Positions 10,032 through 21,953 of a stretch of DNA of 64,000 bases are shown here, in pieces; within the stretch, counting starts at the first letter, position 1, and each line of letters opens with the position of its first letter. Source of the DNA: Pyropia yezoensis (Eukaryota > Rhodophyta > Bangiophyceae > Bangiales > Bangiaceae); contig CM020619.1 in the NCBI GenBank assembly GCA_009829735.1, positions 10,282,375 through 10,346,374 of the forward strand, read 5' to 3'. Both the position numbers and the translations under genes were made by a program. A model generated the notes under the pieces. That model saw nothing but the letters and a program-made list of their open reading frames with translations. It had not been told where the DNA came from and did no database searches.

Positions 10032-10728
10032 GGTCGCACAAAGACAAAAGCGACGACAATGAGCAGGAGTGCGGGGACAAGGAAGAAGGGGGTTAACACG
10101 GGGATAAGACCACGGGCAGGAGGGGGTGGGGCGGCACTATGGGCACAACGGGCCGACCTGAGGGCCGAAGAAGACGAAGGGAGGGTGAAGAAGAAGCGCG
10201 ATAGTCACGGTTGGAGCCGAGTGGAGGGACGGACCGTCCAGCACGCACGGTGGCCACCTGGAACAAGTAGTAGCCCTCACACACCACGAGATCAGCTGGC
10301 AAACGCTCTACGTCAAGTATAAATACTCACACTTGACTGACTTGACGGCATCGGCACATGGCACACTCGAGTCTTGCGCAGGCATGTGGCCACGCTCGAA
10401 ATAAAGTAGCCCCCATAAGAGGACTCAATACCCATAACCAAATACTGAACATGTATTTAGTTGACGCAATGGACAAGACACGTCGTCGGCTTTTGCCCAA
10501 AGCGGCGGCGGCGGGAGGTCAACCGCCCCCAATCGGCCGCCAGCAGCTGTTCCGACGCCCGCACATCTCGCCAGGCGCTCATCGTCTTCGTCACCTCGCT
10601 GCCACCCATCCCCCGCGGTCCCACCTACCTACCTCGCCCCTTCCCCACCCTACCTCACTCCGCCCGCTCTCACGCCCCCCGCCCTCCTGCCCCTCCCCTT
10701 TCCCCCCCCCTCTCCCCTGCCGTTAGCT
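10032..10728. promoter_or_regulatory. divergent promoter region ClpR / plastid bS21
   Basis: About 700 bases between two plastid-protein genes. An AT-rich pocket spans about 10305-10490, with TATAAATA at 10318-10325 and TGTATTTA at 10453-10460. From 10500 to the bS21 ATG the strand becomes strongly pyrimidine-rich, which fits a leader. Promoter roles are inferred from position. Confidence 0.4.
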
Positions 10729-11079
10729 ATGGCATTTGTGGCGGCCGCCCCTCTGCGCCTGCCCGCGTCGGCCACGTCGGCCATCTGCGGGGCGCCCCTG
10801 CGGGGCGCGTCTGCCGCCGCCACCGCGGTGGTGCTGCCGCGCCCCGCCGGCGCGGCGACCATCCGCATGGACGTGACGACGGTGGTGGGCGACAGCGAGC
10901 CCATCGAGTCGGCGCTGCGGCGGTTCAAGAAGGACGTGAACAAGAGCGGCCACCTGTTTGAGCTCCGCCGCCGCCGCTATTTTGAGACCACTGCTGAGAA
11001 GCGGCTGCGCAAGTATACCCAGGCGCAGCGCAAGGCACGGATGGCGCGCAACATGGAGGCTCGCAAGAACTCCCCGTAA
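10729..11079 (+). CDS. plastid 30S ribosomal protein bS21, nucleus-encoded
   Basis: Component of the bacterial-type small ribosomal subunit, here in the plastid. The protein has 116 aa. About 45 residues form a leader starting [12 protein letters not shown], rich in Ala, Ser and Arg with no acidic residues. The mature part has the S21 signature: [15 protein letters not shown], then [20 protein letters not shown], then a basic tail of [11 protein letters not shown] type. Its length matches the family (about 65-70 aa mature). Single exon. The Phe at position 3 of the leader, shared with the neighbouring ClpR, fits red-algal plastid targeting, where an early aromatic residue is used. Confidence 0.94.
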   Translation: MAFVAAAPLRLPASATSAICGAPLRGASAAATAVVLPRPAGAATIRMDVTTVVGDSEPIESALRRFKKDVNKSGHLFELRRRRYFETTAEKRLRKYTQAQRKARMARNMEARKNSP

Positions 11080-11644
11080 GGAGGGGAATGAAATGGGGGA
11101 GAGGTGGGGGAGGGGGGGGGGGGGGGGGCGTACTTCATGGACGACTGGGCGGTGCTGGGGGGTGGTTGGGAGGGGGGGGTGTTGAAGGGGCTTGTTGAGG
11201 GTGGCGGCGCGATGAAGAATCGGGTGCTCGTGTAGAGGTTGTGTTCCTTTTTTGATTGTTCGACACCACGCCTACTCGTGGACAGCCTCGACGCGGCGTG
11301 CGGGGGGCGACCTCTCATCGCTTGCTACGAGGACTTGTCTCTGGCGGCGGCGGTGGACGCGGAGATGGGTCGGCTCACTGCCATCCCCGTCGACCACTTA
11401 CTCTGGTCACCTACGCCTACCTGGTGATAAAGATTGTGATGCTGTCTACGCTCGGCTCCCCTCCCTGTCTGGGGGGAGCCTCTGGGTATATGGGCAGCCG
11501 AGGAGAGATGGGGGGTAGCGGTGGGACGAGAGTAATAAGAAGACGAGTCTTTTTTTCACATCTTGCCCCTTCTGCGGCCATTTTTCACATGCGCCTCTAG
11601 CTGTCGCTACGTGCAAAAGACTATTGAGCCATAGGGAACCGACT
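11080..11644. other. convergent intergenic region
   Basis: Lies between the ends of bS21 (plus) and the RING protein (minus). It contains a G run at about 11111-11127 and nothing resembling a gene. Confidence 0.5.
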
Positions 11645-12778
11645 TTACGGGGGCGCCGTCGGCCAGCCGCGGCGGCCAACGGGCTTCCGGCACAGTGGGC
11701 ACGCCACGCTGTGTGCCGCCGCCGCCGCCGCCGCACACGACCTGTGAAAGACGTGGAGGCAGGGGAGCGCCACGAGCGGCTCGGAAGGATGCCGGGGGGG
11801 GGAGGACGACGAGGAGACGCCACCCACCCCCGTCGCCGCCGCCACGAGTGTGGACGGGAGCGGCGGCGGCGCGGGGGGCGGCCTCAGGGGGTGGAGGCAG
11901 ATGGCACAGTCGCCCAAGGCGTCATTCGCAGTGGCAGCGGCCGCGGCGGCAGTGGCGGTGGCGGCGGTGACTGCAGGTGGGGTGTCTCCGACCGCAGCCG
12001 CGTCAGCGGTGGCCGCTGCCGGCGGGTTCCCCTCACCACCCGGGCCGTCCCCGTCTGCCGCCACCAACGCTGGGGGGTCCCCCTCCGCCCCCCTTGCTGG
12101 CGACGGTGACCCACACTCCGCGAGCCAATCCTCTTCGTCTTCGTCGTCAAGTGGCCACGCCGCCGCCGCCACCGCCGCCGTGGGGCGGCACGTTGCTTCT
12201 GCGGCGGCGACCGCCGCCAGGTCCGTCGCCAGGTCCGCCGCCTCCGTCGCGTCTGCCTCGGACGCGGCGTCGAGGGCAGACGCCCACGCGGCGGCGGCCG
12301 CCGCCTCGTCGGCCGCCTCGGCCGCCGCGACGGCGGCGGCCAACTCGGCGTCGGTGAGGAGGGGGGGGGGCGGCGGCCGCCACCAAAACTCCTCCCCGCG
12401 ATTGTCGTCCACCGCAGCGGCGGCGGCGGCGGCAACAGCGGCGGCCGCAGCGGCGGCCGCAAGCCCCGCGGCAGACGGTCTCACAGTGTCGTCGGCAGCT
12501 GGCAAGGCGCCGCCGCCGCCGCCGCCGCTGCCCCTGCGGCCGCCACCACCGTCCCCGTCCATCGGGCCACTCGAGGCGTTGCCGCTGTTGTCGCCGCCGC
12601 CGCCGCCGCCGCCGCCGCCCCTGCTGCCGACAGACTCTTGGTCGGTCTGGCGGGCCTGGTGGTGGCCCCCCGCCGTCGCGGCGGGGCCGGCGGCTGGCGG
12701 CAGGTTCACCAAGAAGAGCGCCACCTCGATGGGGGGAGGGAGGGGGGGGAGGTGGCGGTCAGCAGACGTCCCCGCCAT
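11645..12778 (-). CDS. RING-H2 finger protein, probable E3 ubiquitin ligase
   Basis: From the Met at 12778 (MAGTSADRHLPP) the protein has 377 aa. Most of it is Ala/Gly/Pro/Asp-rich and probably disordered. The C-terminal ~85 residues form a RING-H2: CAICLHPL, then a Ser/Pro-rich loop of about 40 residues, then LPCLHVFHRSC and finally CPLC, giving the C3H2C3 ligands. RING-H2 proteins usually recruit an E2 and transfer ubiquitin. The loop between the first and second metal pairs is longer than the usual 9-39 residues. No membrane segment is seen. The frame is open to 12901, but the extra 41 residues are Pro-rich and follow G runs. Substrate unknown. Confidence 0.8.
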   Translation of the reverse strand: MAGTSADRHLPPLPPPIEVALFLVNLPPAAGPAATAGGHHQARQTDQESVGSRGGGGGGGGGDNSGNASSGPMDGDGGGGRRGSGGGGGGALPAADDTVRPSAAGLAAAAAAAAVAAAAAAAVDDNRGEEFWWRPPPPPLLTDAELAAAVAAAEAADEAAAAAAWASALDAASEADATEAADLATDLAAVAAAEATCRPTAAVAAAAWPLDDEDEEDWLAECGSPSPARGAEGDPPALVAADGDGPGGEGNPPAAATADAAAVGDTPPAVTAATATAAAAAATANDALGDCAICLHPLRPPPAPPPLPSTLVAAATGVGGVSSSSSPPRHPSEPLVALPCLHVFHRSCAAAAAAAHSVACPLCRKPVGRRGWPTAPP

Positions 12779-15568
12779 TATGGGAGGAAAGGGGATGGGG
12801 GAGGGAGGGGGGGGGGGGGGAAGGGGGAGATGTTGGGGGGGGGGATCGTGGAGGGGAGGGGGAAGGGAGGTGGGGGGGGGATACCAGTGGGGTTCCGCCA
12901 CAAGAAGCAGGGGGTGGGTTGGGGAGGGCGGCGGGTGGGGTGCGGGCCGGAAGTCGGCAGGTGTAGCGCACGCTCAAGTAACGCTCGGTACGCGCACCAT
13001 CTGCAGGGGGACACCGCGTCGCGTCACGGAGCCGTCGCCGCGAAGATGATCCGCGTCCGTGACCCGCGGCGGGTGGAGCAGGGGGAGAGGCGGGGTGGGA
13101 GCGCGAGAGCGCTGCGCGGACGCAAGAGCACGGGACCTGCTCTCCCCCTCCATCCCATCTCCCCCCCTCCCCGGCCGCCTTCCCCACCCCCGCCCTACGC
13201 CAAGGCCATTGTGCAGGGAGCGTGGTGAACCACTCGCGGGCTGTGACCAGGTTTTTCCACGGTTCACACCATCAATTGAGACGCGTCAGTGCTGCAGCGT
13301 AGTTACCCGCCGCGACGCCCTCGGTGGCGCGGCCGCCCCTGCGCTGCAGCTGGGATGTGGCCCATCGTGGCCTGTCGATGACGGCCACGGAGACTGTCTT
13401 GCAGGATCCTGAGATGGAATTTGAACAAAGGCCGCCACGTCGACTCGCTCTGAATGTGGCATGACAAGGACGGCCGGGTACGGTACCTGCAGCTGATGGC
13501 CGGCCATCAGGCACACCTCGCTGCCATGCTCGCCCTGGAAGGGGGGGCTACTATATCCCACCCACCCTCCCGGCCCGGCACTGGACGAGGACGGACTGGC
13601 GAGGTGGGGGGCGAGGGGCAGGACAGGGGCGGAGAGCCGCCATCATGGTCAGAAGGTCGCAAGCAAACGTGGATGCCCTCTGCGTTGCGCTCGGGGGCGC
13701 CCCCCCCGGCAGCCACACGGTGTGCCTGCACTCGACTGACGGGGAGAGGGGCAACGCGCCGCCGTGGCCGCCGTGACGCGCCTGCCGCGTGACAAGCCAG
13801 GCTTGCCGATGCATGGACAAATGTACACACAGTACACACGGTGTGCCCCTAACCGCGGATGTCCGCTTGGTGACTTTTGGGGAAACGAGGTGTGAGGGAG
13901 GGGGGAGAGAGGGAGAGGGGGGGAGAGAGAGGGCGGGACGGCGACCGCATCCTCCCCATGCCCACCGGGTGGCCACGTGGAGAGGCATGCGGGGGGGGGG
14001 GCGGTTCGGGGCGGGGGGGTGCGTCCCTGCCGCTACCCCCGTCTGTACCCGCGCCAGCGCGAGCGCGTGCGCCGGCGCGTGCGCCAACGCCAGCACCAGC
14101 AGCCTGGAACAGCAGCCTGGAACAGCGCAGCAGCGCCACCCCGTCACTGCCACCACCGCTGGCATGGTCGCCACCGCCGCCGCCGCCGCCACCGCCATCC
14201 CTGCGTCCCCGTGTGGGGCGGGGGGTGGATGACGGGGGTGGTGCCGGCATGCCACCACCCGCATGGCTGGGGGGGGAGCGGGGGTGGGGAGACAAGGTCG
14301 GAGGGGGGGGCGGGGGACACCAGACTCTGCCCTCTCCGCGCCCGCCTGCTGACCTTGTGCAGATGGGCGGTGTGAGGGGGGGCGGGGGGGGCGGAGGGGA
14401 CGGGGGGGGAAGGTTGCGGCCCCGCCGCATCCCCCTCTACCCGCCGTCCACACCGGTGCCGTCGCCGCCGCGCCGCCGCCAGCGCCAGCTCCATCCCCGC
14501 CACCGCCCCTTTGCACCGTCACTACGCGAGGCAATGTTGACGCCGCCGCCCACATCGACCCCCGCGTCCCCCCGATGGGGTGTCGACCAGATGACGGAGT
14601 GGTGGCGGCACGCCGCCGCCGTGGCTGCCACTGCGCCACCAACGATGTATGTCCTGTACATGCACGCTCGCTTCTGCCCCCCCTCCCCTCTCCCGGCGGC
14701 CAGCGCCCATGTTGCAGCCACCGCTTCCGCTTGCTAGGCTGGCACGGGCGGGAGCGTGCGCTGGCAGAATATCCCCCGCCGCGCCCGTGTAGGCCGCGTG
14801 GCGGGCCACAACCCAACGGACCCCAGTGCGGGGGGGGGGGGGCGGTTTCCCCACCCTTGTCAAGCGGGCCGGCCGTTGCGTCCTTGCGACCTCGTTTGCA
14901 TATCCGTCTGGCCGGCCCCGCTTCCCGCGACGGTCTCGCCGGGCGGGGTGTGGTGGGGGTGGTGCGCACGCCGGCGGCAATGGCGCGCTGCCTCGCTGCC
15001 GGAAAGTCCACGCGAGGCGCCCATCCATCCGGTGTATCGGACAGCTTGTCGTCTTGTGAACGGGGATTTCTATCGATGTTTCCATATCACTCACCGGCCC
15101 TTTTTCGTGCGATAACACAAACTGATTGGACAACAGGTTGCTCACCTACTTCACTTTGACTACGTCATAACTAGGTCAAGTACTCAAGCCAAGTCTTAGC
15201 GAGAAGTGTTGTCAAGACCTGGTACTTAGATAGTACTTGTATGGAAACTGCGCTCAAGTAGTCACGGTCCCAGCAAAGGGGCCCCCTGTTGCACGTGTGG
15301 GGGCCGCCCGATACTGTCCCCCAAATCAGCAGACCAGCAGACCACATCGGTCCATCCATTGGCGCGTGGACCGGCGCCGCGGAACACTGTCGAATCCGCC
15401 TCTTTGGATGGCCCCCCCCCGTCATCAACGGCCGGCACGCGCGGGGCGCCCAGTGGACCGTCGTCTCCACCACCCTCACCGCTCGCATCTCACCTCTCAT
15501 TCCACCCGTGCCGGCGGAAACGCAACGTGTACGGTCGAGATCGGCCGACGCCTCACCAACAGGCAGCG
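12779..15568. other. low-complexity stretch, no supported gene
   Basis: Long open frames cross this stretch on both strands (for example 13551-15011 minus and 13877-14737 plus). They are Pro/Arg/Gly translations of GC-skewed DNA and overlap each other, with no recognisable domain. G runs lie at about 12807-12821 and 14831-14842. An AT-richer patch at 15100-15260 has repeated CAAGTA-type words. A fast-evolving gene cannot be excluded. Confidence 0.4.
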
Positions 15569-16439
15569 TCACGTATTGACTCCAACGCGAATGGGGGGGG
15601 GGGGGGGCGTTGTGGAGGGCGGCGGTGGATGCATGGACACCCACAGCCCGTCGCTGCCGTCGGCTGCTCCGCGACGGTCGGTGGCCGAACCGCTGATTCG
15701 GACCCCCCCCGCACAGACCGTCGCGGTGCGCGGCGCCGACCGGTGCGCCCGCGGGGGTGGCGGGAGTGTCTCTACCGGGGGGGGGCGGGGGGGTGGCGGG
15801 TGGCAGCAGAGTGTGGGGCGGGCGCCGACGGCGGCGCGCCCGTCCGGGCGCGGGGACCACATCGGCGGGCGCAACGGCGGACGCCGCGCCAGAGGGGTAG
15901 GGAGTGGGGGGTCAGGGGGTGGCGGGGGAGGGAGCACCGACGGAGGGTGACGTGACGGTGGGCGCGGGCGACGGCCGTGGCGTCCCAGCCGGCTGCGGTT
16001 TGGTGGGTGGTTGTGGGGGGGGGGGGAGGAGGAGGGGGCGGCGGGAAGGGAAGGGCGGCCTCCGCTCGTGCCTGTCTCTCTCCCCGCGCACGCGCTGGAC
16101 GACGCGGCGCCGCCGCTGCGCCGCCGCCGTTGGCTCCCGCCGCCGCCGCCGCCGCCGCCGGGTGCCCGGACCGCACCCCCCATTTTTCCTGACCGACGCG
16201 GGCAGGGGGGTCGCGCGCCGTTGGTGGGGGGAAGGGCGGGAGGGAGGGAGGGTGGAGGGGGTGGGGGAGGGAGGGCGCGCCGCCGCCACCGCCCGCCGCT
16301 GCGGCTGCTGCTGCTGCTCCTGCTGCACCCGCTGGTATTGCTGCTGACGCCACCGGGAGCCGGTGACCGTCGTTGCTGCTGTGCTGCCTGCCGTCGTGCA
16401 CACCTGGCCGTCGCTGCTGCCTGGGGGTGCGGTGGGGAG
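15569..16439. other. low-complexity stretch next to CTG repeats
   Basis: Open on the minus strand as Ser/Gln/Ala/Pro-rich sequence (frame 16744-15569) and on the plus strand as Gly/Arg-rich sequence. I cannot decide whether either is coding; no domain is visible. Confidence 0.35.
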
Positions 16440-16568
16440 GAGAGGTAAGGTGCTGCTGCTCTGCTCTCTGCTGCTGCTGCTGCTCCTGCTCTGCTCTCTG
16501 CTGCTGCTGCTGCTGCTGCTGCTTCTGCTGCTGTTGCTGCTACTACTGCTGCTGCTGCTGCTCTGCTC

Positions 16569-16606
<38 letters not shown>

Positions 16607-16730
16607 GTGCTGCTGCTGCTGCTGCTCTGTGCTGCTGCTGTTGCTGCTGTTGCAACTGCAGCTGTTGTTACTGCTGCTGCTGCTGCTGCCGCCGCCGTCG
16701 CCGCCGCCGCCGCTGCTGCTGCTGGCCGTG
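16305..16730 (+). repeat. CTG/CAG trinucleotide repeat block
   Basis: About 425 bases of (CTG)n, broken by CTCTGCTCT, CTACTA and CCGCCG interruptions. On the plus strand it reads poly-Leu, poly-Cys or poly-Ala by frame; on the minus strand poly-Gln, poly-Ser or poly-Ala. The sub-block CTGCTCTGCTCTCTG recurs several times, so the array grew by duplication of larger units as well as by triplet slippage. Confidence 0.95.
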
Positions 16731-16977
16731 TCTGCGTGTGTCACCGTGGGTGGCTACGCGGGCGGCCTACTCTGCGGCGGCGTGCAGCTGGGCGACTGGG
16801 TCGCTGGGTGCGGCTGGGCAGCTCGGCGGCTGGGTCTGGCGGCCGTCGCGGGGTGGGTGGCGCACACGACGGCGAGCGCGCTGGATGGGGCACCGCCGGC
16901 GGCAGGGGTGACAGCACCATTGCGGCGGCCCCGCGGCACGCGTCGTCTGACCCTCTCTTGTTTCCTCTTCTCTCCAG

Positions 16978-17003
16978 TTTTTTTTTTTTTTTTTTTTTTT
17001 TTT
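16978..17003 (+). repeat. poly-T tract, 26 bases
   Basis: A T run preceded by TCTCTCCAG. It could be a polypyrimidine/acceptor region or simply a slippage tract upstream of the next gene. Confidence 0.9.
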
Positions 17004-17145
17004 AGCTGGTGCTGTCGCCCGCGCGCGCCCCCCCCCCCCCGCCCTCCCCACCGCCTGTTCCCCTCTGGTTTCGTTGTGGGTAGCGGGCGCGCGCCGACGA
17101 CGGTGACGCCGGCGGGGGCGGAGACGGCGTCAACGGCCGTGGCGG

Positions 17146-17463
17146 GTGGGCGGGCGGCTGGTGGCGGCTGCTCCGCGGCCGGCGGCCCGCCGGGCGGATG
17201 GTGAGCGCCGCCCCGCGGGCGCTGCACCAACGCGCGTGGGGGTGCCCCGGGATTGGATGGCAGCCCGTCACCCCACCGGCACCGCGGTCCCTGGCGACGG
17301 CGGTGGCGGCGGTGGGGGCGGCGGTGGGTGCGGCGACGGCGGTGGGGGTGGTGGCGGTGGCGGTGGCAGTGGCGGTGGCGGTGGCGGTGGAGATGGCGGC
17401 GGTGGGGGTGGGGGTGGGGGTGGGGGTGGGGGTGGTCACCGGGACGCACCCCGCGCGTCTTCC

Positions 17464-17495
<32 letters not shown>

Positions 17496-18435
17496 CCAGC
17501 GGGCGGCCGACGCTGCGGCGGCGGCGGCCGAGGCCAACGTCTTTGCGGGCCTCGACGCGCTGGGCATGGACGCGGGGGTGGGCTCGGGGGGGTCCCTGGG
17601 GGCCTTTGCCGACGGCACGGGGGGAGGGTTGCTGCTGGGCGGGGGGGGGGGGCGGGGGGGGGGGCGGTGGCCACGGTGCCGCCGTGGTCGGTACGGCTGG
17701 CGCCGTTGGGGCGGCTGGCGGCGGCGGCGGGGGTGGCGACGGCGGTGGTGGTGGCGGTGGTGGTGGTGTCATTGCCGCCCCCGCTGACGCGGCGGGCGTG
17801 GCGGCGGCCGACGCGGCGACGGAGGAGTGGAACCGGCAGCTGGCGCAGTTTGCGGTCACCTTTACCGCCGCCGACGAGGGCGCCCTCCTGGGCGTGGGGG
17901 CAGCCGCCGTGGGCGCCGACGGGGAGCCCCCCGGCCTGCGGGGGGGGGGGGGGGGGGGGGGGGGGGGTGGGGGGGGTCGCCCGCTACGCCGCCGATGTGT
18001 GGCGCCCGCCGTCCATATCCCCGCTGCTGCCGCTGTCGCCCGAGCTGGCCGACCCGGCGCTGGCCGCCGCCGCCGCCGCCCGCGCGGGCGCCGGGGGGGC
18101 GGCATACGGGTCGTTGCCCCCGCCGCCGCCACCGCTACTGACCGCCGCTGCCGTTGCGGCTGCGGCGGGTGGCGGCGGCGGCGGTGGGGGCGGTGGGGGT
18201 TGGGGGGGGGGTGGGGGGGGGTGGGGGTGGTGGCAGTGACGTGCTGGCGCCCGCGGGCACGCCCCCCCCCACAGCAGGCGCCTCGGCGGTAGGGGAGCGG
18301 CGCCCCCCTCCGCCCCTGGTGGAGGAGCAAGGGGCGCCCAAGAAGCCGCGCCCCCCCCCACCAACGGCGCCCTCTCCCTCCCCCTCCCCCATCACCGCCA
18401 CCACCACCGTCGGGGGTGGTGGTGGTGGTGGTGGC

Positions 18436-18470
<35 letters not shown>

Positions 18471-20061
18471 TGCCATGGGCGCCGCCGCGGCGCCCGCGGC
18501 GGCGGCGGCGCCGCCCGTGGTGGTGGCGGCGGCGACGACCGCCGGTGGCGGCGGCGGCGGCAGCAGCCGCAAGCGCAAGGCCGTCAAGGCGCCCGCCGGG
18601 GGGGCCCGGCCGGCGCGGGAGGCGGGCAAGCGGCCGCTCCCGCGGGGGGCGCGGGCCAAGGCCGCCGCGGCGGCCGCGGCAGCGGCGGCCGCCACCGCCG
18701 CTGCGGCTGCCACCGCCGCCGTGGCGGCCGCGGCGCCGTCAGCGTCGGCGTTGGCCATTGCTCCCGCCGCCACGGCCGCCGCGTCGGCTGTCAGCGGCGG
18801 CGGCGGGGGGGGTACGGAGTCGCCGGCGAGCCGCGACGGTGGCGGGGGGGGGACGGGGGCGCCGCCCTCGACGGGCGGCTGGCCCGCGCCACCGTCGTCG
18901 CTACGGCCGGCGCGGCCGCCAGGGCACCCGCCCCGCCCAACCGCACGACAGACAGCCGCTGCCGCGGCGACGGCGGCCGCGGCGGCCACCGCCGCAGCGG
19001 AGGCCGCCGCGGGTGGCGGTGGTGGCGGCGGTGGTGGTGGTGGCGGCGGTGGGGGCGGCGTTGGCTCCCCCCACGGTGCCGCCTCGGGGGCGTCCTCCCC
19101 CGCAGGCGGCGCACGCGGCGGGCACGCCCCCCCCCCCCCCACCCCCCTCGCGGCGACCACCGCCGTCACCTCCTCTGCCGCAACGGTGGCGGCGGTGGCG
19201 GCGGCGGTCGCGCGGCGGCCACCCCACCACCCGGCGGGCGCGTACGCGCCCGCCGACGTGGCCCGCGCGGCGGCGGCGGTGGCGGCCGCCGCGGATGTGG
19301 CGCGTGGCGGTGCCGCTGCCGGTGGGGGTGGGGGGGGCGGCGGTGCGTACGCGCTGTCGGCGGTGTCCCCCGGTGGTAGTGGTGGTGGTGGTGGGGGTGG
19401 CACCGCGCCGCTGGCGCTCCCCTACCTCCCCCAGCCGCACCTCTACTACCGCCCCGCCGCGGCGGTGGCCGCCGCGTCCGCCTCGCAGCGCGCGTACGAC
19501 GCTGCCTTTGGGGGTGGTGGCGGCGGCGGCTATGGTGTGGTAGGGGGAGGGGGGGGCGGCGGCGGCGGCGGCGGCTGGGGGGGGGAGGGCTCCCCCAATG
19601 GGGGCGGCGCGGTGGGCCCGTACGGGGGGGCGCCGCCTCCTGGGGCCGCCGCCGCCGTCTACCCGCCCACCGCCGGCGGTGGAGGAGGGGGTGGTGGAGG
19701 TGGTGGTGTTGGTGGTGGTCTCCACCCCCACCGCCACCACCCTGCCGCCCTTCACTCCCCCGGCGCGGCGGCCGCCGCGACCGCCGCCGCCTATGCGACC
19801 GCCGCTGCCGCGGCGGCGGCGGCGGCGGCCGCGGCGGCAGCCGCCACGCCGCCACCGCCCGCCGGGCCGGGGGGCGGCGGGCGGGGCCCCACGTTCCGGT
19901 GCCCGCTGTGTGGGCAGGCGGTGGACGCGGACGCGGGGGCGCTGCGGCGGCACCAGCGCAGCTGCCCGACCGTGCCACTTGGCGCGGGAGGAGGGGCGGG
20001 GGGCGTGCCCCCGCGCCATGCTGGCGGCGGCGGCCGCCCGCCCGGCCATGGCGGTGGTGGT

Positions 20062-20097
<36 letters not shown>

Positions 20098-20138
20098 TCG
20101 CCGGCGGCGCCGCCCCCACCGCACGCGGTGGGGGTGGG

Positions 20139-20169
<31 letters not shown>

Positions 20170-20207
20170 TCCCGTGGCGTCAAGGCCGAGGTGTCTATCG
20201 CCCATAC

Positions 20208-20269
<62 letters not shown>

Positions 20270-20867
20270 GGTACACGCACGTCCACCCCGCGGCGGGGTC
20301 TCCCTCCCCCCCGCCCCCCCCCCCCCCCCCCCCCGCCCACCCCCCCCCCCCCCCCCCCGGGCAGCACCCGTACCCCCCCCCTCCGCCACCGCCGCTGCAC
20401 CCGCCGCCTCCCCCCCCCCTCCCCCGCTGGCGGCTCCTATCGCGCCGGCGATTGCCCCCGCCGCGGCGTCCTCGTCGGCTCTCCCCATCCCCTCCCCCAC
20501 CCCCACCCCCGTCCTCACCGCCGATGGAGGTGGTGGTGGTGGTGGGGACGGCAGCCGTGGCGGTGGCGGCGGCGAGCCCGGCGGCGAGCCCGGCGGTGGC
20601 GGCGCCGGCGGCGCCGGCAGCAGCGGCGGCGCCTTGGGCGGCGGCGGCCGCAAGCGCGACACGGAGCTGGCGTCCCTGCTCGGCCGGCTGCACGCGCGCG
20701 TTGGCAGCCTCAACCTGCTCGCCCGCCTGTCCCTGCGGGACGCGCTGACCAGCCTCAGCCTCAAGGCCGCCTCCCCCGGGGTGCCCCCCACGCCCGAGCA
20801 GGCGGCGCTGAGCCGGGCGGCAGAGCGCCTCGTCCTCCGGATGCTGTTTATTAGCACGCCGGTGGGG

Positions 20868-20909
<42 letters not shown>

Positions 20910-21251
20910 AGCGGTGGGGGGGGGGTGGCAGCGGTGGCGGGGGGGGGGGGGGGGACGAGGCCGGGGCGACCCGCCGGGGGGGGGGGGGGGGGGGGCGGCG
21001 GCGGCGGCGGCGGTGCGGACGATGGGGGTGGGGAGGCGGGCTCGTCGGTGGCCGTTGGCGCCGCGACGGCGGCCGCGTCGGCGGCGGCCGCCGCTGCCGG
21101 CGGCGACGCGGCGGGAGCGGCAGACGGGCTTGGGAGCACCTCCCCGCTGCCGTGGGTGCAGATGCTGCCGTCCCTGCCGCCCGTGCCGCCGGCCATGACG
21201 GGCACGGGCGGCGGGGGCGGGGGGGGGGGGGGGTGGCACGGGCAGTGGTAG
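17146..21251 (+). CDS. Gly/Ala-rich protein with a C2HC zinc finger, frame broken at poly-G runs
   Basis: I do not recognise the family. Protein-like segments occur in order in different plus-strand frames, each switch falling in a G run: VFAGLDALGMDAG (about 17540); DAATEEWNRQLAQFAVTF (about 17810); VARYAADVWRPPS and SPELADPAL (about 17980-18060); a long frame 18154-20748 with basic RKRKAVK and a single finger C-x2-C-x13-H-x3-C (CPLCGQAV...RRHQRSC, about 19900-19965); then RKRDTELASLLGRLHARVGSLNLLARLSLRDAL (about 20650-20750), a likely helical interaction region, to the stop at 21251. The main G runs are about 17640-17665, 17940-17966 and 18195-18235, with Gly-coding repeats at 20216-20260. 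The basic patch plus finger suggest a nuclear, nucleic-acid-binding protein. The 5' end is uncertain; ATGs at 17200 and 17257 are both possible. Confidence 0.5.
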
Positions 21252-21953
21252 CGGGGGGGGGGGGTTTGGGGGTGGGGGGGGGGGTCATGGGGGGGGGGGC
21301 GGTAGGGGAACGAGGGGCGGAGGGGGGGGAGGAGGAGGGGCAGGGGGGGGGGGGGGGGGGACTGTGTCAGTGGCAGCGGCGGCGGGTGACCCGCCCGCCC
21401 GCCCGCCCGCCCGCCCGCGTGGGGGGGGGCAACCCCGTTGGGGCGGGTCGGCCCCTTGCGCGCGCTGCCTTGACCGTGGTAGGGTGTGCGTGTGGTGTAT
21501 CTCTTTTTTGGGGGGGTGGGGGGGGGGGCTTTTTTTTTTTTTTTTCGTGCGTACGTGCGTCTGGTTTGCTGTACGGAAAGGTCAACTGCAGTCCCACCAC
21601 ACCACCACGGCCATGGGCCAACGACTGGGGAGGGGGGGGTGGTGGTGGGGGGGGGGAGGGGGCACGCAGTGGGCGAGAAGAGAAACAAAGTGCCCCCCCC
21701 CCGCCAGGGAGCGTTGGTGGAGTGCAGTGGGAGACGCAGACAAGGGGGGGCAAATGACTGGAAAAAAAAAAAAAGGAGAAGAGACAAAGAGCAGGGGGCG
21801 GTATCGCACTGCACCGCCGTGTCGGGGTACGAGAGTCCCCCGCGTACACCGCCTCTGCTGCTGCCCGTCACTCTCTCCCTAGGGATGCGGCCCCTGCAGC
21901 ACTGGCCCCTCGCTCACGCACCAGCCGCGCCGGTCGCCGCCTCCCCCCCCCCC
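21252..21953. other. convergent G-rich intergenic region
   Basis: Lies between the 3' ends of two low-complexity genes. It contains G runs, a CCCG tandem (about 21389-21418), T runs (21531-21545) and A runs (21762-21773). No gene is supported. Confidence 0.5.

Noticed and set aside
13551-15011. 486-aa minus-strand ORF
   Set aside because: Pro/Arg/Gly-rich, overlaps equally long ORFs on the plus strand, no domain; consistent with GC skew.
15569-16744. 391-aa minus-strand ORF rich in Ser/Gln/Ala
   Set aside because: Mostly a translation of the CTG/CAG block and flanking low-complexity DNA; no folded region.
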